A DNA stretch of 35,442 nucleotides from Hippea sp964442345. Lineage in GTDB: Bacteria > Campylobacterota_A > Desulfurellia > Desulfurellales > Hippeaceae. Position numbers and translations under genes: made by a program. The notes below the pieces were generated by a model. It was not told where the DNA came from. It was given only the letters and a program-made list of their open reading frames with translations, and searched no databases. This document shows positions 26,274 through 33,037 of the stretch, piece by piece (position 1 is the stretch's first letter; each line of letters starts with the position of its first letter). The stretch spans positions 1 to 35,442 of the forward strand of contig CAYTZD010000007.1 of assembly GCA_964442345.1 (NCBI GenBank), read 5' to 3'.

Positions 26274-26302
26274 AGTATATAAATAAATTGGGTACATATC
26301 AA
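26274..26302 (-). promoter_or_regulatory. Promoter of alr-mlaEFD, placed against the start codon
   Basis: Minus-strand TTGATA (26302-26297), 17-nt spacer, TATACT (26279-26274), each 5/6 to consensus. The alr ATG begins 8 nt after the -10, so transcription should start within one or two bases of the codon. Confidence 0.65.
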
Positions 26303-26331
26303 AAATTTTTTAAGGATGAGAAATCTAAAAA

Positions 26332-26364
26332 CTGTTTTTCTGTTAAGTTGGCTTACAAAAACAG
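26332..26364 (-). terminator. Intrinsic terminator of the tRNA-Gln/tRNA-Glu transcript
   Basis: On the minus strand CTGTTTTT pairs with AAAAACAG (8 bp). An inner TAAG-CCAA-CTTA stem is possible in the loop, and TTTTT follows. It starts 28 nt downstream of the tRNA-Glu 3' end. Confidence 0.7.
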
Positions 26365-26391
26365 GAGAACAACGCAGTTAATAGGCAAAAA

Positions 26392-26466
<75 letters not shown>

Positions 26467-26481
26467 ACAAAACCAAAATAA

Positions 26482-26555
26482 TGGCTGGGATGCAGGGATT
26501 CGAACCCCGACTCGCGGATCCAGAGTCCGCTGTCCTACCGTTAGACGACATCCCA
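26482..26555 (-). tRNA. tRNA-Gln (anticodon CTG)
   Basis: 74 nt including an encoded CCA. The anticodon stem GCGGA/TCCGC encloses CTCTGGA, giving anticodon CTG, which reads CAG. The acceptor stem TGGGATG/CATCCCA starts with T1-A72, the pair recognised by GatCAB amidotransferase in bacteria that make Gln-tRNA by transamidation. Discriminator G73. Confidence 0.96.
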
Positions 26556-26568
26556 ACCAGCAGCAAAG

Positions 26569-26596
26569 ATTTTACCGTTTTAGACAAGAAAGTCAA
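26569..26596 (-). promoter_or_regulatory. Promoter of the tRNA-Gln/tRNA-Glu pair
   Basis: Minus-strand TTGACT (26596-26591), 16-nt spacer, TAAAAT (26574-26569). Transcription would start about 7 nt before the tRNA-Gln 5' end. Confidence 0.65.
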
Positions 26597-26635
26597 GAGT
26601 TAAAGTTTTAAAGTAAGTTGATTATAGGTTTTGTT

Positions 26636-28174
26636 CTAATGCATTTTGTCAAATCCAAAAGAGCCTGACGGTTTCCTTATAAGAAAGATGGTTGGAATAA
26701 GGCCTATAAATAAGAGAGAACAGAAATAGAAAGAGTCATTAAAAGCAAGCATATAAGCCTGCCTTAAAAGTTCCTTGTATATAACGGCATATTGGTGCAT
26801 GGTGTCGTTTAATTTTAGGGATAAAAGATTAAGGGTGTGATTAAAGCCATCGTTTAAAGGTGTTAAGTTTTCAACAAGCCTGCTTTGATGGAATTGACTT
26901 CTTCGTGTAAGTATAGTCATAACTATAGCGGTTCCAAAACTTCCACCGATGTTTCTTATAAAGTTAAATATTCCTGATGCGTTACCCATATCTTTGTTGC
27001 TGATGTTGGCAAATGCAGCAGCAGAAAGTGGAACAAAAAACATAGACATGGCAAATCCCTGTATTGCTCTTGGGTATATCACATGCAGAAAATCTGCACT
27101 GAGATTGAAATGTGCCATTATACTTACTGCCGTAATGTTTATAATCAAACTAAGAAGGATTAGCTTTCTTGGGTCAAAACCCTTCTCAAGCATTTTCCCT
27201 GTTAAAGGCATACCGATTAATGTTGTTAAAGCACCAGGCCCAAGCACCAATCCTGCCAAAAATGCCGTATAGCCCATAAGATTCTGAAGGTATAAAGGCA
27301 GAAGCACAACTGTGCCGAAAAAACCGAAAAACCCTATAAACATAATAATGTTGCCGATAGAGTAATTCCTATCTTTAAAGATTTTAAGGTTTACCACAGG
27401 ATGCTTAACTTTTAGTTCGTTGTAGATAAACAGGATAAATCCTATGGCTGAAATTATGGCAAGCGTAGTTATAAATCTGCTTTCAAACCAATCTTTCCTT
27501 TGTGCGTTATCAAGCAAGATCTGCAAAGAACCTACCGCAATCGATAGAAATGCAAGTCCTTTGTAGTCCACGCTTCCTATCTTCTCTTTGGCTTCTTTTA
27601 TATAGTCAGGATCAAACACGAATAATTCTATTAAAAGCATTGAGAGTATGCCAACGGGAATGTTTATGAAGAATATCCATCGCCAGCCCCAGTTGTCTGT
27701 AATCCAGCCGCCAAGCACAGGTCCTAAAATAGGTCCAACAACTACACCCATACCAAATATTGCCATTGCCATACCGCGTTGCTCTTTTGGGAAGCTCTCA
27801 AGTAGAATGGCTTGCGATAGTGGTTGAAGACCGCCACCTGCTATACCTTGAACAAATCTTGCTATAATCAAGAAATAGAAAGACGGCGCATACCCGCACA
27901 GGAATGAGAAAAATGTAAAAGCAAAAACAGAGAACATAAGATATCTTTTTCTTTCAAATTTGATAGCCAGCCAGCCTGTTATGGGTATGATAATAGCATT
28001 TGACACCATATACGATGTCAAAACCCATGTTGATTCATCAAGCGATACACTTAACGAACCGCGAATGTGTGGAAGTGAGACATTGACGATTGTCGTGTCA
28101 ACGATCTCCATCAATGTCGGAAGTATAACGGCTAAGGCTATAATCCACTTGCTTGGCTGTTTGTTGTTTTGCAT
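26636..28174 (-). CDS. emrB: DHA2-family drug:H+ antiporter (EmrB-like)
   Basis: Inner-membrane MFS efflux pump of the 14-helix DHA2 family, 512 residues. Motifs: LDESTWVLTSYMVSNAIIIP in helices 1-2, the motif-A-like loop GWLAIKFERKRYL, ARFVQGIAGGGLQPLSQAIL and the antiporter motif C GMGVVVGPILGPVLGGWITD. It works with the adjacent EmrA-like adaptor and an outer-membrane channel, which is not encoded in this window. The ATG shares a base with the emrA stop (TAATG). No clear terminator separates it from the downstream tRNA promoter. Confidence 0.94.
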   Translation of the reverse strand: MQNNKQPSKWIIALAVILPTLMEIVDTTIVNVSLPHIRGSLSVSLDESTWVLTSYMVSNAIIIPITGWLAIKFERKRYLMFSVFAFTFFSFLCGYAPSFYFLIIARFVQGIAGGGLQPLSQAILLESFPKEQRGMAMAIFGMGVVVGPILGPVLGGWITDNWGWRWIFFINIPVGILSMLLIELFVFDPDYIKEAKEKIGSVDYKGLAFLSIAVGSLQILLDNAQRKDWFESRFITTLAIISAIGFILFIYNELKVKHPVVNLKIFKDRNYSIGNIIMFIGFFGFFGTVVLLPLYLQNLMGYTAFLAGLVLGPGALTTLIGMPLTGKMLEKGFDPRKLILLSLIINITAVSIMAHFNLSADFLHVIYPRAIQGFAMSMFFVPLSAAAFANISNKDMGNASGIFNFIRNIGGSFGTAIVMTILTRRSQFHQSRLVENLTPLNDGFNHTLNLLSLKLNDTMHQYAVIYKELLRQAYMLAFNDSFYFCSLLFIGLIPTIFLIRKPSGSFGFDKMH

Positions 28175-29139
28175 TATTTTGCTAAAACAGTTGTCTCTGA
28201 TGACATTCCGACCCTTAATGGGACATCGGGTTTCTTGTTAAATACGATCTTTACAGGTATTCTTTGTGTAACCTTTATCCAGTTGCCCGATGCGTTTTCA
28301 GGTGGAAATAGAGAGAAGACTTCACCTGTGCCGTATTGAATGGATGCAACCCTGCCTTCAAACTCTTTTGAAGGATAGGCGTCTATCTCTATCTTTACCT
28401 TCATACCTGGTTTTATCTTGCCTATCTGGGATTCCTTATAATTTGCCACAATCCATGCGCCTTCTTTTGGGACTATGGCGCAGATAGGCATCTGCGGCGA
28501 TGCAAACTTGCCTACTTCTATGTTTTTCTTTGTTATAAATCCGTCTGCAGGTGCCTTTATGTAGGTGTAAGAGAGATTAAGTTCTGCCTGACTTTTGGCT
28601 GCTTCTGCAGCCTTTAGGGATTCCTTTAGGCTATTTAGCGATGCTTTAGCTTTCTTTAAAGCGTTCTCTTTTGCTTCTAAGGTGGCTTTTAAAACATTGT
28701 AATTTGTCAAATACTTTTCATAAACATCCTTTGACATAGCGCCGTTTTTAAATAGGTTTTTTGCCCTGTCAAAGTCCCATTTTGCTTTTTTTAGCTGTGC
28801 GATAACAAGGTTTACTTCTGCCTTTGTAGCTTCTATGGCTGCTTTGGCTTCTTCGATTTTTGCCTTGTATAACGATACATTGGCTTTTGCCTTCTGAAGC
28901 GCTATTTTGTATGGTTTCTGGTCTATGATTGCAAGCACCTTGCCTTTTTTTACATACTCGTTGTCTTCTATGAATACCTGCTCCACTGTGCCACTTACTT
29001 TTGGGTTAACCCAGTATATGTCGTTGGTTATGTAGGCATCGTCTGTTGAGATGTGGGTCTTTTTGTATTGAATAAAGAGAAATGCAGCAATGCCAAAGAT
29101 AATCAAAACACCAATAACTATAAGCTTTTTTTTACTCAC
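28174..29139 (-). CDS. emrA: EmrA-like membrane fusion (HlyD-family) protein
   Basis: Periplasmic adaptor linking EmrB to an outer-membrane channel. The 321-residue protein has one N-terminal membrane anchor (residues about 5-24), then the biotinyl-lipoyl half motif (VNPKVSGTVEQVFIEDNEYV). A long alpha-helical hairpin rich in Ala/Lys covers about 75-180. The second lipoyl half (YIKAPADGFITKKNIEVGKF) and a beta-barrel domain with the EmrA-type FSLFPPENASGNWIKVTQR motif follow. It uses a GTG start behind GGGAG and overlaps the marR stop by 8 nt. Confidence 0.94.
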   Translation of the reverse strand: MSKKKLIVIGVLIIFGIAAFLFIQYKKTHISTDDAYITNDIYWVNPKVSGTVEQVFIEDNEYVKKGKVLAIIDQKPYKIALQKAKANVSLYKAKIEEAKAAIEATKAEVNLVIAQLKKAKWDFDRAKNLFKNGAMSKDVYEKYLTNYNVLKATLEAKENALKKAKASLNSLKESLKAAEAAKSQAELNLSYTYIKAPADGFITKKNIEVGKFASPQMPICAIVPKEGAWIVANYKESQIGKIKPGMKVKIEIDAYPSKEFEGRVASIQYGTGEVFSLFPPENASGNWIKVTQRIPVKIVFNKKPDVPLRVGMSSETTVLAK

Positions 29140-29581
29140 ACTTGTCTCCCTTTTCGAAGTATTTGATACAGTTGTTGGCTATATGGCTAAGCAGTTTGTA
29201 TGCATGTTCTTTTTCGTCTTTGTTGAGATTGTTGAGTAAAATATCTCTGTCCCACTCAAAAGCTTTTTTGATTATAGCTTCTTCAATATTTTTGGCTTTT
29301 TCTGTGGGAAATAGCTTGTATACTCTTTTGTCTTCCTTGCTTGTCTGTTTTGTAAGATATCCTTTTTGACATAGTATCTTGACAGCCTTTGCGGTTGTGC
29401 TTTTGTCTATTTTTAGGATTTTGGATAGTTCTTCCTGGGTGATGCCGGGATTCTTTACGATATTCATAAAAAACGGTAGTTGTCCCGCATTTATGCCGTA
29501 ATCTTTTAAAAACTTATTGGCATGCATCATTGAGTATCTGTATATTATAGAAATCCACTTACCCAAAGGTTCTTTGTTCAT
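29132..29581 (-). CDS. MarR-family transcriptional regulator
   Basis: Probable local repressor of the marR-emrA-emrB operon. The 149-residue form begins MNKEPLGKW and has the winged helix-turn-helix at about 45-95 (ITQEELSKILKIDKSTTAKA then LCQKGYLTKQTSKEDKRVY). The DKR wing is a MarR hallmark. An upstream ATG at 29599 would add six residues, but the -10 element lies within that stretch. The ATG at 29581 is preferred; it is only 9 nt from the -10. The palindrome covering the -35 box fits autoregulation, with an unknown ligand relieving repression. Confidence 0.9.
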   Translation of the reverse strand: MNKEPLGKWISIIYRYSMMHANKFLKDYGINAGQLPFFMNIVKNPGITQEELSKILKIDKSTTAKAVKILCQKGYLTKQTSKEDKRVYKLFPTEKAKNIEEAIIKKAFEWDRDILLNNLNKDEKEHAYKLLSHIANNCIKYFEKGDKCE

Positions 29582-29590
29582 GCCAGCGGT

Positions 29591-29621
29591 ATAATACATA
29601 AAAAAAGTTTCAGTTGCAACT
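29591..29621 (-). promoter_or_regulatory. marR-emrAB promoter with palindromic operator on the -35 box
   Basis: Minus-strand TTGCAA (29619-29614), 17-nt spacer, TATTAT (29596-29591). The -35 lies at the centre of the perfect 10-bp palindrome AGTTGCAACT (29612-29621), extended imperfectly as TTAGTTGCAACTGAA. A MarR-type dimer bound there would block RNA polymerase. Confidence 0.6.
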
Positions 29622-29631
29622 AATTTATGTT

Positions 29632-29719
29632 AAAAAGGAAGCACCATCTGGGTTTTATGGAAGGAGAAAAACCCAGATGGTGCAAAAGGTGGGCTTTAAA
29701 AAGGTTTAATTGTGGAAGT
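29632..29719 (-). ncRNA. Candidate small RNA with C/U-rich terminator loop
   Basis: Predicted transcript of about 88 nt in the marR-fur intergenic region. A near-consensus minus-strand promoter points at it; it has no start codon with a Shine-Dalgarno. It ends in a perfect 16-bp hairpin followed by TTCCTTTTT. The 5' part (about 35 nt) is weakly structured and pyrimidine-rich. The hairpin loop UCUCCUUCCAU is anti-Shine-Dalgarno-like and is an exact complement of the metG ribosome-binding site. C/U-rich terminator loops that bind G-rich leaders are known in Helicobacter RepG. Existence is inferred from promoter plus terminator. The alternative is a leader of marR containing an attenuator, since marR lies downstream on the same strand. 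Confidence 0.5.
29641..29683 (-). terminator. Perfect 16-bp hairpin, terminator of the candidate sRNA
   Basis: Arms 29641-29656 and 29668-29683 are perfect inverted repeats (GCACCATCTGGGTTTT on plus) with an 11-nt loop at 29657-29667. On the minus strand a T-rich tail follows; on the plus strand AAAAGGTGGG follows, so it can terminate only minus-strand transcription. Confidence 0.75.
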
Positions 29720-29725
29720 GCTATT

Positions 29726-29753
29726 ATTATACACAAATCTATTTATTAGTCAA
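29726..29753 (-). promoter_or_regulatory. Promoter of the candidate sRNA
   Basis: Minus-strand TTGACT (29753-29748; 5/6), 16-nt spacer, TATAAT (29731-29726; 6/6). It is among the best promoter matches in the window, faces no coding start directly and is divergent from the fur promoter. Confidence 0.65.
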
Positions 29754-29769
29754 GAATAAAAAATATTAC

Positions 29770-29798
29770 TTGACAACAGGAAGGAGTATTCTTATTAT
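29770..29798 (+). promoter_or_regulatory. Promoter of the fur/perR gene
   Basis: Perfect TTGACA at 29770-29775, 17-nt spacer, TATTAT at 29793-29798. The start would be near 29805, with an AGGGGG Shine-Dalgarno in the leader. The -35 is 16 bp from the -35 of the divergent sRNA promoter. Confidence 0.7.
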
Positions 29799-29825
29799 TT
29801 ATAAAATTAAAAAGGGGGTTTTGTG

Positions 29826-30245
29826 ATGGAGAAGATAAAAGAGATGTTAAGAGCTACTAACCTAAAGGCAACACCGCAGAGATTAGCCATCTTAGAAGAG
29901 ATTAAAAGAGCAGGGCACATAGATTTAGAAACAATATACAGAAACATATCTGAACATTTCCCGTCTATGTCCCTTGCTACGGTTTATAAGAACATTCATA
30001 CGCTTAAAAAACATGGCCTTATAAAAGAACTTGCCATCAGTGGTGCAAAAAGCAAATACGAGATAGCCTTCCAAAAACCACACCATCATTTGATATGTAA
30101 GGTTTGTGGCGATGTGATAGATATAGATATCGATACATCGTTTTTGAAAAAACAGCTTAAGGAAGTGAAGGATTTTGAGATATCAAGCTGTGATATATAC
30201 TGCTATGGTGTCTGCAGTAAGTGTAGAAACAAAACTCAGGGTTAA
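29826..30245 (+). CDS. Fur-family metalloregulator, probably PerR-like
   Basis: The 139-residue protein has an N-terminal winged helix (LKATPQRLAILEEI, SLATVYKNIHTLKKHGLI) and a C-terminal dimerisation/metal domain. Both structural zinc pairs are present: CKVCG and CSKC. Candidate sensing ligands are the His in AGHIDLETIY, the HHH of KPHHHLIC and an Asp at the position of Bacillus PerR D104 (GDVIDI); the D85 position is Glu. The Asp at 104 leans towards PerR (peroxide sensing), but Fur or Zur cannot be excluded. GTG ATG gives two adjacent possible starts; the ATG at 29826 is better spaced from AGGGGG. Its stop overlaps the uvrA stop. Confidence 0.85.
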   Translation: MEKIKEMLRATNLKATPQRLAILEEIKRAGHIDLETIYRNISEHFPSMSLATVYKNIHTLKKHGLIKELAISGAKSKYEIAFQKPHHHLICKVCGDVIDIDIDTSFLKKQLKEVKDFEISSCDIYCYGVCSKCRNKTQG

Positions 30246-30253
30246 ATAACCCT
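30238..30253. terminator. Bidirectional terminator overlapping the fur and uvrA stop codons
   Basis: AGGGTT-AAAT-AACCCT hairpin, followed by TTTTT on the plus strand and by GAGTTTTGTTT on the minus strand. Both genes' TAA codons lie inside it. Confidence 0.65.
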
Positions 30254-33034
30254 TTTTAAGTAGTAAGCGGTAAAAGAATCTGAATTTGCGACTTCAACAG
30301 GTGTGCCAGATGCGACAATCTGGCCACCTTTATCTCCACTGTCAGGGCCTAAGTCAATAATATAATCTGCACTTTTTAAAATATCCAAGTTATGTTCAAT
30401 AACAATTACGCTATTTCCCGTCTCAACGAGTTTTCTTAAAACTTCTATCAGCTTTTTAACATCGTCTGAATGCAATCCAACGGAAGGCTCATCAAGTAGA
30501 TATAGCGTATGTCCAACAGGTGGACTTATTAAGTATTTTGCAATCTTGATACGCTGGGCTTCACCGCCTGATAGTGTGGTTGCAGGTTGGCCAAGCTGAA
30601 TGTATCCCAATCCGACATCCCTTATAATTCCAAGTTTTCTTTTTATCTTTGGCACATTCTCAAAGAATTCATAAGCCTGATTTACCGTCATCTGAAGCAC
30701 ATCGTATATATTCTTGCCTTTGTATTTAACCGATAGCGTCGCTTCGTTATACCTTTTGCCATCGCACACATCGCATTTAACATAAACATCAGCTAAGAAT
30801 TGCATCTCTATCTTGATATATCCTTCGCCTTTACACTTCTCACATCTGCCACCTTTAACATTAAAACTAAACCGTGAAGGGCTAAAACCTGCCACTTTTG
30901 CATCTTCTGTTTGTGCGAATAGTTCCCTTATATCTGTAAAAACAGAAGTGTATGTTGCAGGATTGCTTCTTGGTGTTCTGCCGATAGGTGTCTGGTCTAT
31001 CTTTATAATCTTGTCAATCTTGTCTAAGTTCTCTATCGTATCGCACACATCCAACCTTTTACCTATCTTGTAAGCGGTAGCATACTCATAAAAACAGTCA
31101 AAAATTAGGCTGCTTTTTCCACTGCCTGATACCCCACTTACGCAAACAAACACACCAAGCGGCAGGTCAACATCAATATTTTTCAAATTGTGCACCTTTG
31201 CACCTTTTATTCTGATAAAATCCTTTGGTTTTTTGTATGTTTTTGGTGGTTCTATTTTTAGCTTGCCGCTTAGATATTTACCTGTTAAAGAATTATCGTT
31301 GTTTTTTATCTCATCGGGCGTTCCAAAGGCTACAACTTCACCACCAAGCCTGCCGCTTGCAGGACCCATGTCTATTATGTAATCTGCAGATTCTATAATA
31401 TTTGTGTCATGCTCAACCACAACGACAGTGTTATCGTTATCCCTTAGCCTTTTTAGTGTTTTTATTAATCTATCTGTGTCTCTTGGGTGCAGACCTATGG
31501 ATGGTTCGTCAAGTACATAGGTTATGCCACTTAAACCGCTGCCAGCCTGTGTTGCAAGTCTAATGCGCTGTGCTTCACCACCTGAGAGTGTATTGGCTGT
31601 TCTATCAAGCGTCAGATAGTCAAGTCCAACATCAACGAGAAACTGAAGCCTTGTTTTTATCTCGTTTAAAACCCTTTTTGCTATCTGTTTTTGCTGTTTT
31701 GTTAAGCTCTCTTCTACGCGATTGAAATAGTTAAGGGCATCTGAAATTCTCATGCGTGTAACATCGATTATGTTTTTTGAGAGTATCTTAACAGATAGAC
31801 TCTCTTTATTTAAGCGAGCGCCTTTGCATGCAGGACATTCAATCTCTCTCATTAGTGCTGTTATCTCGCTTTTTACCTTTATACTATCGGTCTCGGCAAA
31901 CTGTTCCTGAATTAAGCCTATGACGCCCTTCCAGATCTTTCTTACTTTTTTGCCCGGTGAAATCTCAAACACAACAACTTCATCTGGTTTGCCAAGCAGG
32001 ATTATATCTTTTTGTTTTTCTGAAAGTTCTTCAAACGGTGTGTATATATCGATATCAAACTGTTTGCAGGCTTCTATTAAAAACTTCTGATAATAGTAAT
32101 ATCGTGGCTTTCTCCATAGCTTAACCACGCCTTCTCTGACGGATAAGCTTTTGTCGGGTATGACCTTATCTAAATCAAGCTGATGCCTTCTGCCAAGTCC
32201 AAAACATTCAGGACACGCACCAAGTGGCGAATTGAATGAAAAGCTTTGTGGCGTTATCGGTTTGTAATTTATGCCGCAGTAGGGACAGGCAAAATGCTCG
32301 CTGTATAATTCCATCTCGCCTGTTTCTATATCCTTAACATTGATAATGCCTTTGCCTATCTTTAATGCAAGTTCAACAGATTCTGATATTCTAACCCTTG
32401 CATCACTTTTGACCTTTAATCTATCAACAACAAGGTAGATGTCGTGTTTTTTGTTCTTATCAAGTTCAATATCTTCTTCCAAAAATCTCTCAACACCGTC
32501 AACAATAACCCTTACAAAGCCTTCTTTTCTTAGTTTCTCAAGTTCGTTTTTGAATGTGCCTTTCTTGTTTATGGCAATGGGCGAAAGGATTAAGATCTTT
32601 TTACCTTCCTTTTTAGTTAGCTTGTTTACAATTGATTGTGGGTCTTGCTTTTCTATTTTTCTTCCGCACTGATAACAGTACACTTCTCCTATGTGTGCAA
32701 ATAGAAGTCTCATGTAATCGTAGATTTCTGTTATCGTTCCAACGGTTGATCGTGGATTTGTTGATATGCTTTTCTGGTCAATGCTTATAGCTGGTGATAG
32801 TCCTTCAATGCTTTCAACATCGGGCTTGTCTATCTTTTCGAGAAACTGTCTGGCGTAGGCGTTTAAAGATTCAAGGTATCTCCTTTGGCTTTCAGCATAC
32901 AACACATCAAAGGCAAGGGTAGATTTCCCGCTTCCTGATGGTCCTGTTATTACCGTTATTTTGCCTTTTGGTATGTCAACATCTATGTTTTTTAGGTTAT
33001 GAACCTTTGCTTTTCTGATTCTTATGAATTTCAT
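30242..33034 (-). CDS. uvrA: Excinuclease ABC subunit A
   Basis: Damage-recognition ATPase of nucleotide excision repair, working with UvrB and UvrC. The 930-residue protein has two ABC modules: Walker A GPSGSGKST at 31-39 and GVSGSGKSS near 635, with two LSGGEAQRI signatures and DEPSIGLHPRD / DEPSVGLHSDD Walker B segments. Zinc-binding cysteine pairs are CPYCG...CPECFG and CEKCKGEG...CDVCDGKR; a further CYQCGRK precedes them. It begins 3 nt after the dnaB stop with no clear Shine-Dalgarno, so translation is probably coupled to dnaB. Confidence 0.97.
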   Translation of the reverse strand: MKFIRIRKAKVHNLKNIDVDIPKGKITVITGPSGSGKSTLAFDVLYAESQRRYLESLNAYARQFLEKIDKPDVESIEGLSPAISIDQKSISTNPRSTVGTITEIYDYMRLLFAHIGEVYCYQCGRKIEKQDPQSIVNKLTKKEGKKILILSPIAINKKGTFKNELEKLRKEGFVRVIVDGVERFLEEDIELDKNKKHDIYLVVDRLKVKSDARVRISESVELALKIGKGIINVKDIETGEMELYSEHFACPYCGINYKPITPQSFSFNSPLGACPECFGLGRRHQLDLDKVIPDKSLSVREGVVKLWRKPRYYYYQKFLIEACKQFDIDIYTPFEELSEKQKDIILLGKPDEVVVFEISPGKKVRKIWKGVIGLIQEQFAETDSIKVKSEITALMREIECPACKGARLNKESLSVKILSKNIIDVTRMRISDALNYFNRVEESLTKQQKQIAKRVLNEIKTRLQFLVDVGLDYLTLDRTANTLSGGEAQRIRLATQAGSGLSGITYVLDEPSIGLHPRDTDRLIKTLKRLRDNDNTVVVVEHDTNIIESADYIIDMGPASGRLGGEVVAFGTPDEIKNNDNSLTGKYLSGKLKIEPPKTYKKPKDFIRIKGAKVHNLKNIDVDLPLGVFVCVSGVSGSGKSSLIFDCFYEYATAYKIGKRLDVCDTIENLDKIDKIIKIDQTPIGRTPRSNPATYTSVFTDIRELFAQTEDAKVAGFSPSRFSFNVKGGRCEKCKGEGYIKIEMQFLADVYVKCDVCDGKRYNEATLSVKYKGKNIYDVLQMTVNQAYEFFENVPKIKRKLGIIRDVGLGYIQLGQPATTLSGGEAQRIKIAKYLISPPVGHTLYLLDEPSVGLHSDDVKKLIEVLRKLVETGNSVIVIEHNLDILKSADYIIDLGPDSGDKGGQIVASGTPVEVANSDSFTAYYLKRVI

Positions 33035-33037
33035 GGT

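Noticed and set aside
26556..26635. Terminator after emrB
   Set aside because: Only a direct ACTTTAA repeat and the tRNA promoter are present; no hairpin with a T-tail was found.
29590..29595. TATAAT on the plus strand beside the marR -10
   Set aside because: No -35 at 15-18 nt; it is largely the complement of the minus-strand TATTAT and so probably a by-product of it.
29677..29709. Ten-codon plus-strand reading frame (MVQKVGFKKV) downstream of an AAGGAG in the hairpin loop
   Set aside because: Its only Shine-Dalgarno is the hairpin loop, no plus-strand promoter was found ahead of it, and the hairpin is better explained as a minus-strand terminator.
29720..29810. Possible PerR/Fur box in the fur/sRNA promoter region
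   Set aside because: The best stretch (near TTATTATTTATAA) matches the Bacillus PerR consensus only partly, and the area is too AT-rich for this to mean much.
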